Assembly: GCF_018320785.1 (NCBI RefSeq)
Contig: NC_054876.1
Span: forward strand, 9,054,707 to 9,118,706
Direction of reading: 5' to 3'
Origin: Cheilinus undulatus
Taxonomy: Eukaryota > Chordata > Actinopteri > Labriformes > Labridae
DNA length: 64,000 nt
The position numbers and the translations under genes were made by a program. The notes under the pieces are model-generated. The model had not been told where the DNA came from and ran no database searches. It was given only the letters and a program-made list of their open reading frames with translations. Positions 43,090 to 56,600 of the stretch are shown one piece after another (the first letter of the stretch is position 1; every line of letters starts with the position of its first letter).

Positions 43090-45350
43090 CATCACAAGTT
43101 TTAAACCTCGTCTGCTGTTTGAATGTTTGAACCCAAATAGGATTCCTTTAGTACCGGTCCATGCTTAGAGCAACACGCCCAAAGGCTGACAACACTAGAC
43201 AGTTAATAAATATTCCTGACTTTATAAAAACAACACGTTCGTTTAAAATGATCACATTAAGGTGTGTAGTAGAACACATTATGACTTTAATTCAGTTTTA
43301 TTAACAATACAGGGGCTATGATAAAGAAAAATCTCTTTATCTCAGACATAAAATTATATGTTGCTGCATAGATTAAAATAACACTTTTCTGTACTTTGGT
43401 CAGTTCTATAAGACAAAGGGTCTGTATGTGACTTTTCATTGTTCATAGTCTTGTCACTGTCACTTTGAAAATGTTATCTTTTATATGATAAGGATATAAA
43501 TAGCCTACTGTCTATACACAAATAAACAACGCCAAAGCAGTAGTAATAACAGCTCTGCTGTAATCATGTTCTGTTCTTGGTATGAAAAAATATGTGTCTT
43601 TGACCCACAGGACATGTCCAGGCATACCTTTATACATAGCGTTATGTCTGGGCATGCCCTGTCAACCTAGATCATTTACACATATTGGCTGAGTATAATG
43701 GGGAAAATGTAAGGAATGCACTTAAGTTTTAGTTTATTTATCAAGGGAAAACATGATGTGGCATTGATCACTCAGATATAGTACATGAAAATGTTGTTGC
43801 ATCAGATTTAGAAAGTTGCTAATTTCCAGCTATAGTCCCATATAAAACTAATGCAAAACAAACATGAAACTCCCACATAGCAAGGACCTGTCACCTAACA
43901 AGACAAGGTACAAAGCATAGGTGATCATTTGATGCCATAAACTGTAGGTTAAAAATGTATATATTTGTTGATTGTATGCAAATGAGAGTATACAACTCCT
44001 CTTTCTAAGAATATGGATGTAAAGCAAAATTAAAATAAATTCAATGTGAATATATTTTGCAAAATACTGACCCCCAAATCTGACCGCATATTGCAAAAAG
44101 ACAACAAACTGGAACAGAGAAATTGTTTTTGGAGAAACTGGCAAAATGATTGAAAGTGATTTTAATACTGACTGGATTAAAGTTTCAAGGTATCTTTATC
44201 AATTTCTCAAAAGGTAAATTTTTTTTAACTAAGTTTTGGCTTTCCAAATACAGAAACAATAAATAATAACATCAAATCACAATTCAAGACAGTCAGAAAA
44301 ATATGTGAAAAACTAACATTAAGATGCTAAAAAAAAAAATGTTGTTTATGTAAAACCGAGTCATGATAAAGTGCTTTTGAATGCACTGAATGCATGCAAG
44401 TTAAAGTGCATTATCTCAGGCCTGCCCACAGATTTGGCTGGGCCCCTGAAAAGCCCAGAGAATGAGCCTTCCCCAGGTGTGATTTATTGCAGTATCATTA
44501 CTGGATCAGTAATATTAGAGCTATCATGTGTCCTACTAATGGTTACTTCATGTAAGAGCTGAAAATTGTGTCAAACTATTAACAAATTTTAAATTTGTGT
44601 GACTTTATTACTCTTTTTAAACATTTTTCCATCCATTTTTGGCAGTATTATTTACCACTTTTATGAAATATTATGCAATTTTTGCCTTTTTTATTTTACC
44701 CATTTTGCCACTTTGACCAGTTTTTGCCAAATTTAATCAACTTTTATCCCACCTATTGTATTGTTTTAAGAAAAGGGGGGTTTGTTTTTCAGAAGGCTGT
44801 AAACTTTGGCATCAATGAATTAAAAAATATTTTCTACTTTGATAGGAGTGGTTATTATTCAGGTTTTTAAAAATTGTTATCACAGCTTAAATTCACCATG
44901 AACCATGATTTTGCTGACCTACATGGGCCCCCAATTTGGCAGAGTCTAGAAAGCTCTCCTCTATATCCCCCTTTATGTGCAGCCTTGCATCTTGTGCTAG
45001 TTTTGTCTGGAAGAGCTAGAACTGCTGGAACAAAAGTGTCGCTGTAGTTGATACTCAGAATTTAAATTAAACTTTTTGAGATTTAGGATTGTAAATCTGG
45101 GTGGTATTAATTTTTTGAGGATCTAAATATAAACCACTTTCTTTGTGAGTGGTGGTCAACACAGTCATCATCACAGAGAAAGTGTATTTTCTGTTATAAT
45201 AAATAGGATGTACTATCTACACATAAATGGAAACAGCAAACGTACGTTATAGTACAGCTGTTTTAACTCCATAATGAATGTTTTGACCTTGGACTATAAG
45301 ACTAAAGGAATGAGGTTTCCTGATGTTTTCAAATATGAGCATGTTTTGAC
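43090..45350. other. Spacer between divergent ckap2 and thap12, no gene seen
   Basis: 2.2 kb of AT-rich sequence. From about 44395 to 45000 the phrases CAGATTTGGCTGGGCCCCTG and ATGGGCCCCCAATTTGGCA mark a probable dispersed repeat of unknown class. No conserved coding signal seen. Confidence 0.5.
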
Positions 45351-45359
45351 ACTTGGATT

Positions 45360-45765
45360 TTGAAACTATTGCTGAGGATTGTGGGAAATAGCGAAGCGCG
45401 CGATGTGGTTGTGTGCACCGGTTGGCTCCATCAAGCCGTGTTCAAACAAGCAGGACTGCTGGCCTTCAAAATAAATTCAACGTCCCTGATTAAACAACAA
45501 GCGCATACGCTTGGTTGTTTATAGCTGCACGAACAAGTACGTTAGGGAGACGGATCCTGAATAATAAAATTTTATAATCTGATGCGGTTATTTCATCAAG
45601 TCTCGACATATTTGATCCACTCAAAATATATATATTACATTTTATTTTGAAAATATTAAGCGGAAACTGTCTTTCTCAGCAAATTGGCTCGACGGCTAAC
45701 AAGCGTTAGCATCATAGTTGATTCCTCAAATGCATTAATAGCTCAAATCCAGTTTAAAGCATAAA
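45360..45765 (+). promoter_or_regulatory. Probable thap12 promoter / 5' UTR
   Basis: CpG-bearing segment (GCGAAGCGCGCGATG near 45391) in an otherwise AT-rich region, directly ahead of the thap12 start codon. No TATA or CCAAT box is placed well enough to call the start site. Confidence 0.4.
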
Positions 45766-48700
45766 ATGCAGAATCACTGCGCCGTGCCGAACTGTACTAG
45801 TGGTATATCAGACCCTCAACCTCTCTTCCGGTTCCCGAATGATCCAGAAAGGTAGGCTAATCCATGTTCACATCGATACCCATGCTAACAGACAGCATTT
45901 AAGCTACATTTGATTGTGTGCATTAAAAAGCCCCAGCTTCTGCCAATTTGGTTGACTAGTTGCACAGCCACACTTGTCTCAAGACAATTAAATGGCACTA
46001 TAATAATGTTGCATGCTCAAAATAAAATCAGGATAAAAACTGATAAGCATCTTAACAGGAAAACTTGACTCAAGTTTGACAGATTCACGTGCGTCTTCAA
46101 CGTTTCACAACAATCATGCTAGTGAACCACATGCTAGTGACTAAATGTACTTGGAAATTACTGGTGTTATAGAATAAAGCATGCATTTTGGATAAGAAGA
46201 AGAAATAACTAGTTTAACTTGATGAATCGGATGCTGAAACGTTTTGTTAGTATTTTCTTGAAGCTGGGGGTGTAACAACACTCCACAGTTCAGGGCTATT
46301 CAGTTAATCTGGAATAGGGGCCAGTTCCTGAAAAAGGACCCAGATGAAGAGCTTGGGAGTTGGGAGATATTTCTCGACTTGAAATATGCAATTTTTAGAG
46401 CTTCAGTCAAACTGTTGGATTTTCTCATCTGTACAAATCTACTCAGATACAAGCATTAAAGTCGTGATGATGTTTGCGATTGTAAATGGCATTGTCTTTT
46501 TTGTAGTCTAAAATCCATGCCACCAGTGGGGATGTGTTGATAGTCTTGATACTGTGCTGTGGGAATCACACATTTAAAGAAGACTGCACATATCTGCAAA
46601 GCTGTTATCAATGCATAGAAAAGAAAGAAAAAGTTTTTGGGTGTTTTTTTTTTAAATACAGCGTAAAATATTGCTGTACTGATAGCTACATCATCATGTA
46701 GAGGGAAAATTTCCCCTCTGTACTTTTTGTTCAAAAATGCTGGTAAGACTATTCAAAGGGAGGTGTATTTAGTAAAGAAAATCAAGAACACTTTTCTAAA
46801 AGTGTGTTTTCCTCCAATTCTTAATTCATTTTAAGGTCACATATTATGCAAAATACACTTTCAGAGGCTCTTCTAGCAGAAATGGCCTGGCCTGTCCACA
46901 ATCCCCCCAAGTATCAGAACCCCCCCCCCCCAAACACCTTTCAGAAAATGTGTCCTGAAACAAGCCGTTCTCTGATTTCCCCCTCATGATGTCATGTGGG
47001 GCGTTAGCACCGCCCCAAGGTTTGGTTGGCCCTTGCCACTTAGAAGAAATTTCCGCCCCCTTTCCTGGAGAGGAGGATCAAGAGAGCCACTTCCATTTAG
47101 CAGGGGCAGAGTCAGACAGCCTATTAACATTTAAAGCTACAGACACAGAAACAGCTCGTTCTAAAAGGGCTGAAACAGAGGGGGTTTCAGACATGCAAAA
47201 ATCTAATACTGGGCTGTTTTTTCAGAAACAAACTTCACAGACATGTCTTTGGGCCTTCTGAGACCAATATAAACTTGTCTGAAAGAATATATATAAATAT
47301 GCGACCTTTAAAGTCACTGTTAAAGGGATTTGAGATTTTTAGTGGGTTTGTTGGAAAGTCCATAAAGCACTTGGGGTATGGTTGAAACAAAGACCAAACC
47401 TCAAATTTAAATGTCTTTCAATTTTTAAATACGACCTGATTTTGATTTCCTTTCAGGTCTAAGAAGTGGGTTGAACAATGTCAGAGAGAAGATCTTGCAG
47501 ACAAATCACCAGAGTATCTATACAGATACTACAGACTCTGTGGGAAACATTTTGAAACTTCTTTGATTGAAAAGGTAAGCAATGTTTTTAAAATGCAAAT
47601 GACTGACAACCGAAATTCAGAGGACAGTATTGTCCAGATGATCTGCCGATCATCAAATTTGATACCCCAGTAATTCTGCATCAGTATGGTAAACTAAAGT
47701 TTTTTTATGTGCTATATAAATAAACCTTGACTTGACTTACATAAAGCTTGTTGTGTTAGGCAGATAATGTAACTTTACTTCTATTCAACATAATCTGTGT
47801 CTCAGTATTAATCAGTGCCGTGTATTGATATTTTTGTTTGTTTTTTTTTTATCAGGATGCTCAGAATGCAGTGTTGAAGGATGACGCCCTACCAACCATC
47901 TTTGATACCCCAAGCCCGTCAAAAACTGGGCAGGTGAAGCGTGGTAAAGTGCTGGTAGGTTATGCACCTCTTAATTAATTTAGAGGAGAAATTTAAGGAA
48001 AAAAATGATTAATATTAATTACTGATGATGTGTCTTGATGAGCTGCAAGAGCAAATCTGAACATCAACATAAAGATCAAGTAATCTTGATAATCATATTT
48101 AATGCCAGCCTTTTTTTTTTCATTTTCCACAGCAGTATTTCTCAATGAGTGATTCATTTGGCTATAGAGATTTTATGCATCTTACAAGTTAATGTCCAGC
48201 AGATGTTGCGCTTTGACATCAGTCTGTCAGACCAAAATGCCCCACTTCCCTTCCTTGCCATCTCCCACATGGGTTCCGACTGTTGCTATGCCTGATCTCC
48301 ATTCAGATATGCAGCCCAAGATTTGGTGGCTCTTATTTCTTTCATGTATATCATGCATATCTTGATTTTCTTATTGATTGTGAGCTTTCATTCAAAGCGC
48401 ATATTGCCAATTTGGTCAACAAAATTAGGGTGAAAATAGGTTTCTATTATAGAAATAAATTCTGCTTCTCCCTCAGAGCTTGGAAACGTCTGTTATCAGC
48501 AACCTTTTTACCTTTACTTGATAATGGTGATGTTCTGTAAATGAATGCTTCAGCCAAATGTCTGCAGTCTCTGCATACTGTTTATCACTGTGCCTTGAGG
48601 TTTTAACTGGCTATTGTCACCTCACTCATCACTGTGAACTCTATACTAAATCTGGCCGGCTCTCTCTTAGTGTTCAAAGGTATACTCACTGGCTGACTCT

Positions 48701-51083
48701 GGTTTACAAGACTCTGCTTGGCTTAGTTCCTTCCTATTTATGTACACTTCTTCAGAGAACTAAAAGCCATTATGCCTTGGTTCTTGTGATATTTTCCACT
48801 TGCTTGTTCCTCGTCTCAGGACTGAACTGGGGAAAAGAGCGTATGGTTTAGCTGCCCTTCTGCATGGAATACTCTTCAGACTGATTTGAAACTGTCAGAA
48901 CTCATTTCACTGGAAAACTTGCTCTATCTAAAATGACAAATCCATGGAACAGGGCTTGTGATCTCTTGAATATGCATTATGACGTCTCCTGCTTATCTCT
49001 TGGCCAGGCCAGCCTTGTGAAAGAGATCTCTATCTCACTGGGTTTTAGCTGGTTAAATAAAGGCTAAATAAAAATAAATGATTTATTCTCATTACTTATT
49101 TTACAGGCCAAAGAAGAGGAAACGCAGAGTAGGGGAAGGAAAAGTAAGTCAAAAGTCCATGCACATTCATCATACCGACAATGAAAGATATCACCTCCAC
49201 TCACATTTTTTAGTTATTTTATTTTGATGTCTTTCTTGCAATGGTTTTTGTCTCCCCTTGTAGAAATGAAAAAGTCTCAGCCAGAGCCAGCTAAAGAAGA
49301 TGTCCAGAAACCCCCGGAGGAGGACGAGTACAAACAGTATCTGAAATCTTTATTTGAAGTTCTTGTTCTGCTGGGAGAGCAGAGCATTCCTCCGACAGGG
49401 CCTGGTGAAAGCAAACAGGATGGTCCTGGTTCAAGCAACTTTGAGGCACTGTTAGAATATCGCATGAATTGTGGAGATGAAGCCCTGAAGAAGAGGTATG
49501 ATGAGAATAAAGAGTGCTGCTCCTCTGAGATGCTCAATCAGCTGATGGAGGTGTGTGAGAAATACATCCACAGCAAGCTGCTGGAAGAAGTGAAACTTAA
49601 CGGCTTCTTCTCGTTACTCACTGATGATCTGGTGCAGATCTCTGGAGAATGGTTCCTCCCTGTCTTCCTCAGTTATGTGGACCAGTCTAACATCCAGCAG
49701 GAGAAGTTTGCTGGGTTCTTACCCTTTGAGGGCGATGGAGAAGTGTTTGCAGAGAAAATGCTCTCTGAAATGACTGACAAATGGGGCTTAGATATGAAGC
49801 AGTGTCGAGGGCAGGCCCACTCCTGCTCTGGGACTCATAGTTGTAAAATCAAAACATTTGCTGCAAAACTGACAGAGAAATATCCAATGGCAGTGCTTTC
49901 TCTAAGATCTACTCGTGCTCTGAACATGTCTTTGGCAAACAGCATGACTTTGTCAGGGGTTCAGCTCGTCATGTCCACTTTTAAGAAGATCGACTCGTTT
50001 TTCGGCCAGTCCCATTTCCTGCAGTTGGAGTTGGAACACGCCATTTCCATTTTTTACCCAGACAAGGAGGACAAAGCCAAGGAGCTGAAGGAGCTCTGTA
50101 AAGCTGGTTGGACCAAACAAAACAATGCTTTTGAGGTGGCTGTGGAGATCCTTGAGCCGATGCTTCTCTGTGTGGACAGCGTGCATGACAACGAGGACAT
50201 GAGGTGGAGCGATGAAGTAGCACACAACGCCTTAGAGATCTCTAAAGCTCTCACTGATTTCGAGTTCATCATGGCGTTGATTGTGCTGAAAAATGTTCTG
50301 ACACTGACTCGAGCGTTAGGGAAGAACATGCAAGGGAAAGCAAAAGATGTGCATTTTGCTGCAACCAGTTTGAAAGCTGTGCATCACTCCTTAAAAGAAG
50401 TGTCAGACAACATTGATGTGTATCATGAGTTCTGGAATGACGAGGCTGTTAACATAGCTGCTGCAATGGAGGCTCCTGTCAGAGTCCCCCGTTTCTTCTT
50501 GAGAAAACATCAGTTGGGAGCTGGAGCCGTTCGTCCGGAGAGTTACTACAAAGAGCATCTGTCAGTTCCTGTTGTGAATCACGTCATCCGCGAACTGAAT
50601 GAGCTCTTCAGCGAGAACCACCTGAAGGCTCTGAGGTGTTTGTCGCTGGTCCCTGCTGTCATAGAGCATTACAAGTCCACCGAACCTGAAGAAGACTGTG
50701 TCCAAGTGTTTAAGGATGACATCCCTAATGCAGGAACCCTCTCCACAGAGCTGCATTGCTGGTGGGTGAAATGGAGCAAAAGGGGCAAAGGGGAGATTCT
50801 TCCCACCAGTCTCCAAGAAGCTCTGCAGCTGGCTGACGTGAAGTTCTTCCCAAACATGCTTTCAATTATGAGATTGATTGCCATACTGCCTGCTTTGGCT
50901 GTGGAGGAAGACAGTGATGTGGCCTACAAGCACTTCCAGATGTACTTGGCAAACACACCTGATAAGTTCAAATCTAAGGGACTTGCTCTTTTGAACATAA
51001 ACTCTGACGTTGAGTTTGATCTGGACGCAATGGTCGAGCTCTACATGACTGCCCACCCCGACAAAGGGAAGGTGTCACAGTGA
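45766..51083 (+). CDS. thap12: THAP12-type protein (THAP zinc finger plus domesticated hAT-like body), complete, 5 coding exons
   Basis: Coding exons: 45766-45851, 47457-47574, 47856-47954, 49107-49143, 49264-51083. GT-AG junctions and phases agree; 2160 nt, 719 aa (human THAP12/PRKRIR is about 760). Residues 1-85 form a THAP domain: zinc ligands C5, C10, C57 and H60, W33, and the closing ALPTIF at 79-84 (usual AVPTIF). The rest lies in one 1.8-kb exon with a charged linker, then a DUF4371/hAT-like body: SLLTDDLVQISGEWFLPV at about 229-246, CRGQA at 294-298, LKNVLTLTRALGKNMQGK, and the end LSTELHCWWVKWSKRG...LLNINSDVEFDLDAMVELY, which resembles the hAT dimerisation region. Human THAP12 was described as a repressor of the PKR inhibitor P58IPK; DNA-binding nuclear protein by inference. 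A second, partial THAP12-like gene follows in tandem, so this may be the a or b copy. Confidence 0.93.
46835..47307. mobile_element. TTAA-site MITE (thap12 intron 1)
   Basis: Flanked by TTAA on both sides (46831-46834 and 47308-47311). Ends GGTCACATATTATGC and, inverted, AGGTCGCATAT. TTAA duplications point to piggyBac- or Kolobok-type transposase. Contains a poly-C run (about 46920-46932) and a 91-codon ORF (46986-47261) without recognisable domain, probably chance. Confidence 0.75.
48150..49078 (+). mobile_element. LINE relic (CR1/L2/Rex-like) in thap12 intron 3
   Basis: Clear coding remains on the plus strand. The first is YLDFLIDCELSFKAHIANLV near 48358, followed by a GFYYRNKFCFSLRAWKRLLS piece and the ATFLPLLDNGDVL end. 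Next come LQSLHTVYHCALRF (other frame), LTHHCELYTKSGRLSL and YTHWLTLVYKTLLGLVPSYL near 48680. This is the C-terminal part of the LINE polyprotein after the reverse-transcriptase core. Frameshifts and stops kill it. The 3' end is GGTTAAATAAAGGCTAAATA plus an AAATAAA tail. 5'-truncated. Confidence 0.8.
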
Positions 51084-51391
51084 ATTCTGAATTGATGCTA
51101 ATAGTGTATACTCAGTAGTCAGTTAAACAGGTGTGAAAATATAAGATAGTTGACTAGTCTAAAAGGGAAAACAAAAAGAAAAACAGTCAAAACAAGCAAA
51201 AAATTATTTTGGTTTTCGCAGTGATTTTCAAATGTTGGTACTGTAATAAATTCATAAAACAAATCCACAATTACATATTTTTATTATTTCAATTTATTTA
51301 TATCTCATTGTTTTTATCCGCTCCTGGTTGTAATGTGGTACTACTGCCAGATGGTGGCTCTATTGCATTTGAAAGCTATTTGTGGATCACC

Positions 51392-51420
51392 ATTAAAGTT
51401 TGACTAAACCCCAGAATAAA
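51392..51420 (+). terminator. thap12 polyadenylation signals
   Basis: ATTAAA at 51392-51397 and AATAAA at 51415-51420, about 310-340 bp after the stop codon. An alternative much longer 3' UTR ending at the AATAAA near 54959 cannot be excluded. Confidence 0.55.
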
Positions 51421-51428
51421 ATACATAC

Positions 51429-51941
51429 TTAAGCCGGGCAAACACTGCGCGATTTCAAGCCGACCATACAACAGTAGTAGCAGAATGTCCATCATGCCCG
51501 ATTTATGTGCTCACACTACACGGTCTCACAGTCGTGCTTGACCTCAGTGCTAACACTGTATGAGTGAAGTCAGGATGGATTGTGACCGAAATCTGTGGAG
51601 ATTCTTTTTCAAAAAAGTCTCACACACTGAGAGCTAAGTGTCTCAAGTCATATCCTCTTTCCACCTTCCACCTCTCTCTCTGTACCCCGCTACCTCTCTC
51701 TATCCCACACACACACACAGCATCACCTCCGAGTCAGCTGCAGCTCGAAATCCATCCGTTCAGGCAGAAGCAGTTCGTCAGGTTGTAGCTGGGCCGTGGT
51801 TGGCTGTTGTACTCCCCTGTACACAGCATGACAAACGACACCCGATCCCACTGGCAGTTGTCCAGACTTCAAAGTGAGTCGTGCAACTCAAAATCTGTGG
51901 CCGATTTGGATGAAAATCACACAGTCTATGCCCAGCGTAAG
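51429..51941. mobile_element. MITE downstream of thap12
   Basis: Left end TTAAGCCGGGCAAACACTGC followed by GCGATTT. The right end on the other strand reads TTACGCTGGGCATAGACTGT followed by GTGATTT. This gives an imperfect inverted repeat of about 27 bp. The interior is unrelated to the other elements and includes a (CA)n run near 51709-51719. Target duplication not clear. Confidence 0.65.
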
Positions 51942-54900
51942 ACACATAAATACATTTAGAACACTTAAAATATTTGACACCTTTAGAATGCCTTTAAATG
52001 AAACCACCGACTAAAACCACTGTGTTAAACATAAACATTAACTAGGTTACTTGGTAGTAAAGTTGCAGAGGATGTCATATGGTACTGGCTCAAAATTCAG
52101 CCACAGTAACCTGGTTTCAACCTGCAGAGAGCAGTCACTATACACATTTCTGACTGAATGTAGATGTAAAACTTTCTGCTCAAATTTTGGGAGCTGGACC
52201 TTACTCATTCTAAACCACCAGTAGATGCCGATATATGTAACTTTAAGCAAAAAAAAATGGTTTGTGGGTTTAACTTTACTTTTAATAACAAAAGATGAAG
52301 AAGGTGGCTCTGGTTCCAGAAGTGAAATTTACCATTCAAATCCCCAATAGACATTTTGCAGAATTGTTATTACAACACTTTTTATGCATGGACCAAGCAA
52401 ACGAGCCGAATACTCGTGACTCTGCGCAAAAATGGAGAAAAAGTTTAAAATACAAGACTGGGTAAATAATTCTTTATGAGGATGAAGGAACTACATATCC
52501 CACAGTCCACTGTGATTCATTTCCCTCCTCAAGGATAGCTTTTCAAGCTTTTCAACCATATATGATTATATATTACTATATATAACGATAATGTTGTAAT
52601 ATATCCTAGTTTGCATATATTTTGCTTCACACTATGGCGCTGTGTTTTGTCGTCATCAGCAGTTGTTAGTCTTTGTTTGTGGGTGTGGTAGACAGTTCCA
52701 GTGTTACCAGAAACCAATCCTATGAGAGACATCGCTTTAACACTGTAGGTTTGTGAGTAATGTTTTTTTTTTTTTTTTTGCTGAGATCATTTTTTTCTCA
52801 AAAAGGTTGATATCTTACAGACATCTGTTTTACAGGAGCATAAATCATTGTTTCATACTCAGGTAGCCTGTGGAAAGTCTGACTTAGATACTTCTGACAA
52901 TATCTCTAATAATCAAATCCACTGTGGAGAAAATGAATGGGAATTTTACTTCTAGAACCACACTGTTAAACTCTTTAGTGTGACTAACTGGAGAGGTGCC
53001 AAGAAACTAACTTCCTTTCTGTTAACTTTAGATGCAATCTATTTCAATTGAACGTTTTTTTTTTTTAAACGTAAATGGCCAGGTAAAAATATCTATTTTA
53101 CTTAGTATTTTGAAATGAAATTGTTTCTAAGTAATATCAGTGCAAAACCAGGCTAAATATGTTAAGCCAATGCAATGCAATGGCAGTTTCTATTATGTGT
53201 GAGTATCTTACTAAAAAACTAAAGCCTGGCACACTATTAAAGTTTTGAAAATCCAAATTGGTTTTGAAAAAGTGAGAGATCCAACAAATGTAAGATGTAA
53301 TGGTTTGGATCTTAGAGCGTGTTGTGAGCAAAAGATGTTAACAAAGCATGTCACACACTAACAGATACATTCACCAACAACCAGAGTCTCCACTCTGGAA
53401 AATGCAAAATCCCACACAGTTAAACATGACTTTAAATTAAAAGTCAAATGTGACTAGTTGTTAACTACCTTTAGCATCCATGACAGTGGCTATTTTAGTC
53501 CAGCTCCTCTTCTTGTAGTATAAACTTACTCCTCTATTTCTGACGTCTGTCTTACTTTATATTTCACGTTTAACTATTGTTGCCATGGCTGTGTTTGCTG
53601 TGCTTCCTCCTTTGGTTGGCTAGCTTTCTGACTGGTGATTGATCCAGTCCACGTAACAATCCTGCTCATGCCTGCTAATCTGCCCTCCGTGTTCCCTCCA
53701 CACAACAGGATTTCTGATCATAAATAAAGAACACATTTAATATTTATGATTTCAAGTCAGAATAGCTTCAATAGCTAACCGTCAGAGCAACCACACACCA
53801 CAGTAAAATCTGTCATAATAGTCTTCAGAATCATCCAATAACTGGGCCTTTGTTGACTTTGGTCAGAAGGGGGACTCGAGCTGAAAATCATCCAAGTTAT
53901 CTTGTAATGTGTACCTGATTGTAGATGGACATTCTGGTCCATCTATTCAGATTTTTTTCAAACAACCCAAAAAAAGTTTTCCTAGAAATGCACTCTCCTA
54001 TTTTAGTGGAAGCACATCTTATGCTGGTAATGAGCTGTGTCTCCTTTCAGACTGAGTGGGATCAAAGCAGCTGCAGGTAAAAGAAATGTCAGATTGGTTT
54101 GCAGAGTCTGACCAACATTAGAAGTGATAACATCACCAGCCATCAGTCCTCCTACAGATTAACATGCAGGCGCTTGTGTTGAATGTGGTTATGGATATGC
54201 CAGTAAACCTGACATGGCCTTTGTACAATTTGATATTTATTTTCTCAATTGAATTACTGCTGAACTGCTACTTTTATATGTGCTATCCATTCACTGCTCT
54301 CATTTGCTGTATATATCCAGGTACTGCAGCAGGAAGAAAAGGCCTATTTGGCCATGGCTGTAGTGCTCTGTAGGGGTCCAACACATAAAAATGTAACAGT
54401 CCAACTTGCTTTCACAGCCGTTTTTTAGTACAAACAGTGTGCTTTGAGCTCTGTTTGTATTGTTTTCATGTGGGGAAAAAGAGCTGTGAAGCTTTTAATC
54501 TCCTTCTGTGAACAAGGAAAGTAATTCTAAGCTTTGCCAATAATAATTTCTCTTTCATGTTGGGTGTTATGACTATAAATGTTCAAGTAAAAAGCTGACT
54601 CCAAGTCTCCTGAGAGTCAAACTTCCACTGTTGTGTTTGCATATTTAGTGATTGATTTAACTGAAGACTTGCTCTGATTCTCTGCTGCAGAGGACTATAT
54701 TAAATCTGCCTTTTTCTATTAGTCTTGTTTGTATTTACTTGTAAATAATTTATATCTTTTGTTGACTTGTTTCTTTATAGGGCCTCTTTTTTTGGCAGTT
54801 AATGGAAAATTAACTCCTACTTCCTACCTTGTTAGAAGCTCACTGTTGCCTTATTTTTTATTCCTTTCATGAGAATTGTCTGAGGCTAGTTAATGTGTAT

Positions 54901-56600
54901 TCTGGAGAACAGATGTACCTTGTAAAGTGTCATCGATTTGTATGCTTTATATTTGTTTAATAAAGCAGTATTAAATATAACAATTTAGTGGCGGATTCAT
55001 ACGTGAACTTCTTAGGTACCTGCATTGGTATATTAAAAGATTTTTTGCTCAAATTAAAAATTTGTACATCATCTAAAAGGTGATAGTTATTCTGACATGC
55101 TGATTGCTTATAAAATAATGCTTATCATTGCCATTCTTCTCACTAGCTTCAATGGTTATTTTGAGCATTTTAATAAAAGGTGTTTACGTCACTTTACAGT
55201 AAAACATTTAAATGCAAAATGCTTTACAATACAAATCTGGACTGATGGTCTTTGAATTACTGCTAAAACAACAACAAATATGTATATTTTGGTATTTGCT
55301 GGAACGCTATAACACATCCACCTGATTTGTTAAGAATTTTAACACCATTAAACATTGGGAGCTTTAGCACCACCATCTGGACTAATAGTCCACAAAGTCA
55401 GCCTCACACTTCAGGTAGAAGACAGGTCCAATGAGCATATTTTGCAGTTATAAATGATTTCCTGCACATTGCAAGTATTGTTAAATGAAAAAAAAAGTGT
55501 AATGGTGTTCCTAATTACATCAGGACTATTATTCTAGTTCTTTATGCTTTTTACTTGATGAGTACTTATCATGACTGACGTAGATATGGGAACTGATGAT
55601 TTTACTAAAGATATTTCAACCCATACAGACCTTCACTCGACCGTCCCCATTGAATTCAGTTCTGTATAAATAAAGTTTGAGTCTAGAAATGACAGGAGTC
55701 ATTGCACAATAATTCCTCACTATATGATTTCAGTATAGTACTCATTGTTCTTTTCTGCAAAGACACATGGTAGCATAAATAATTAATAAGCGCACACAAA
55801 GAAAGTGCTAGATGCTATTTAGGATCTAGGATCAGAGGGATTAAAATGGTTGATTGAAGAATAGGAAGGGTACATAAAGACAGCATGTATTAAATCTGCG
55901 GTACAAAGTGTGAAAATGAGGAAGCTGAAAATCAAAACCAGAGAGTATTAAGTCAGGACAAGAGCAGAGCTGCAGGCTAACGTGCCTCTGAAAGTGTCAG
56001 AGCTTAAAGTTCAAACAAAACATGCTTTCTATACACATATGTCAGATATGATATAAGCAGTGCAATTTGATGGGAGGTTTTAAATATGTAGAAGTAGGTA
56101 GAAATCTATTTACAACAAATAAACATAGTTTATAATTTTCAGAATTTGGCTTAAATGACTGTCCTTTTTATGGCAAAGTATACAGCCAATGGGTCATTCA
56201 TAGAAAAGAGACACTGTTATAACTTATTAACCATTTTGAATATACTCCCAAAATGTTCAGAATTAATCTAAATGTTAAAAATATTTTTTAAATTTTAATT
56301 TTGATCAATCTCAAAATATCTATAGTTTATCGCTATTAATCATCCCTTATATTGCATTTTAAAATCCCACTGTTTTGCATTCAAAACTGCTTTGTGACAT
56401 TTTGGGCTGTCCTCACTTCTTGTTTGGATAAAGACCCGCTTTTATAAGTAGATTGAAAATTTTAACATGAACTTAATCACAAAAAAGAACTGGTTATGGA
56501 TTTTAAAGGAAATAAAATTGTAATTTCACAAACACCTTAGCCCTGCTTAATGTAAAATATCCTACTGTTTCTTACTCAAACACTTTTAATAAAGCTCATT
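51942..56600. other. 4.6-kb spacer, no gene recognised
   Basis: AT-rich sequence without a supported exon. Poly-T runs lie near 52764 and 53057. An AATAAA near 54959 follows a unique-looking 1-kb stretch (about 53.95-54.98 kb). That stretch could be a distal 3' UTR of thap12 or a noncoding transcript, but nothing in the sequence proves it. Confidence 0.5.

Noticed and set aside
49277-50329. Several antisense ORFs of 80-91 codons opposite the thap12 last exon
   Set aside because: Shadows of the real 1.8-kb coding exon in other frames.
54164-54373. 69-codon ORF in the spacer after thap12
   Set aside because: Hydrophobic composition but no family match, no splice or promoter signals.
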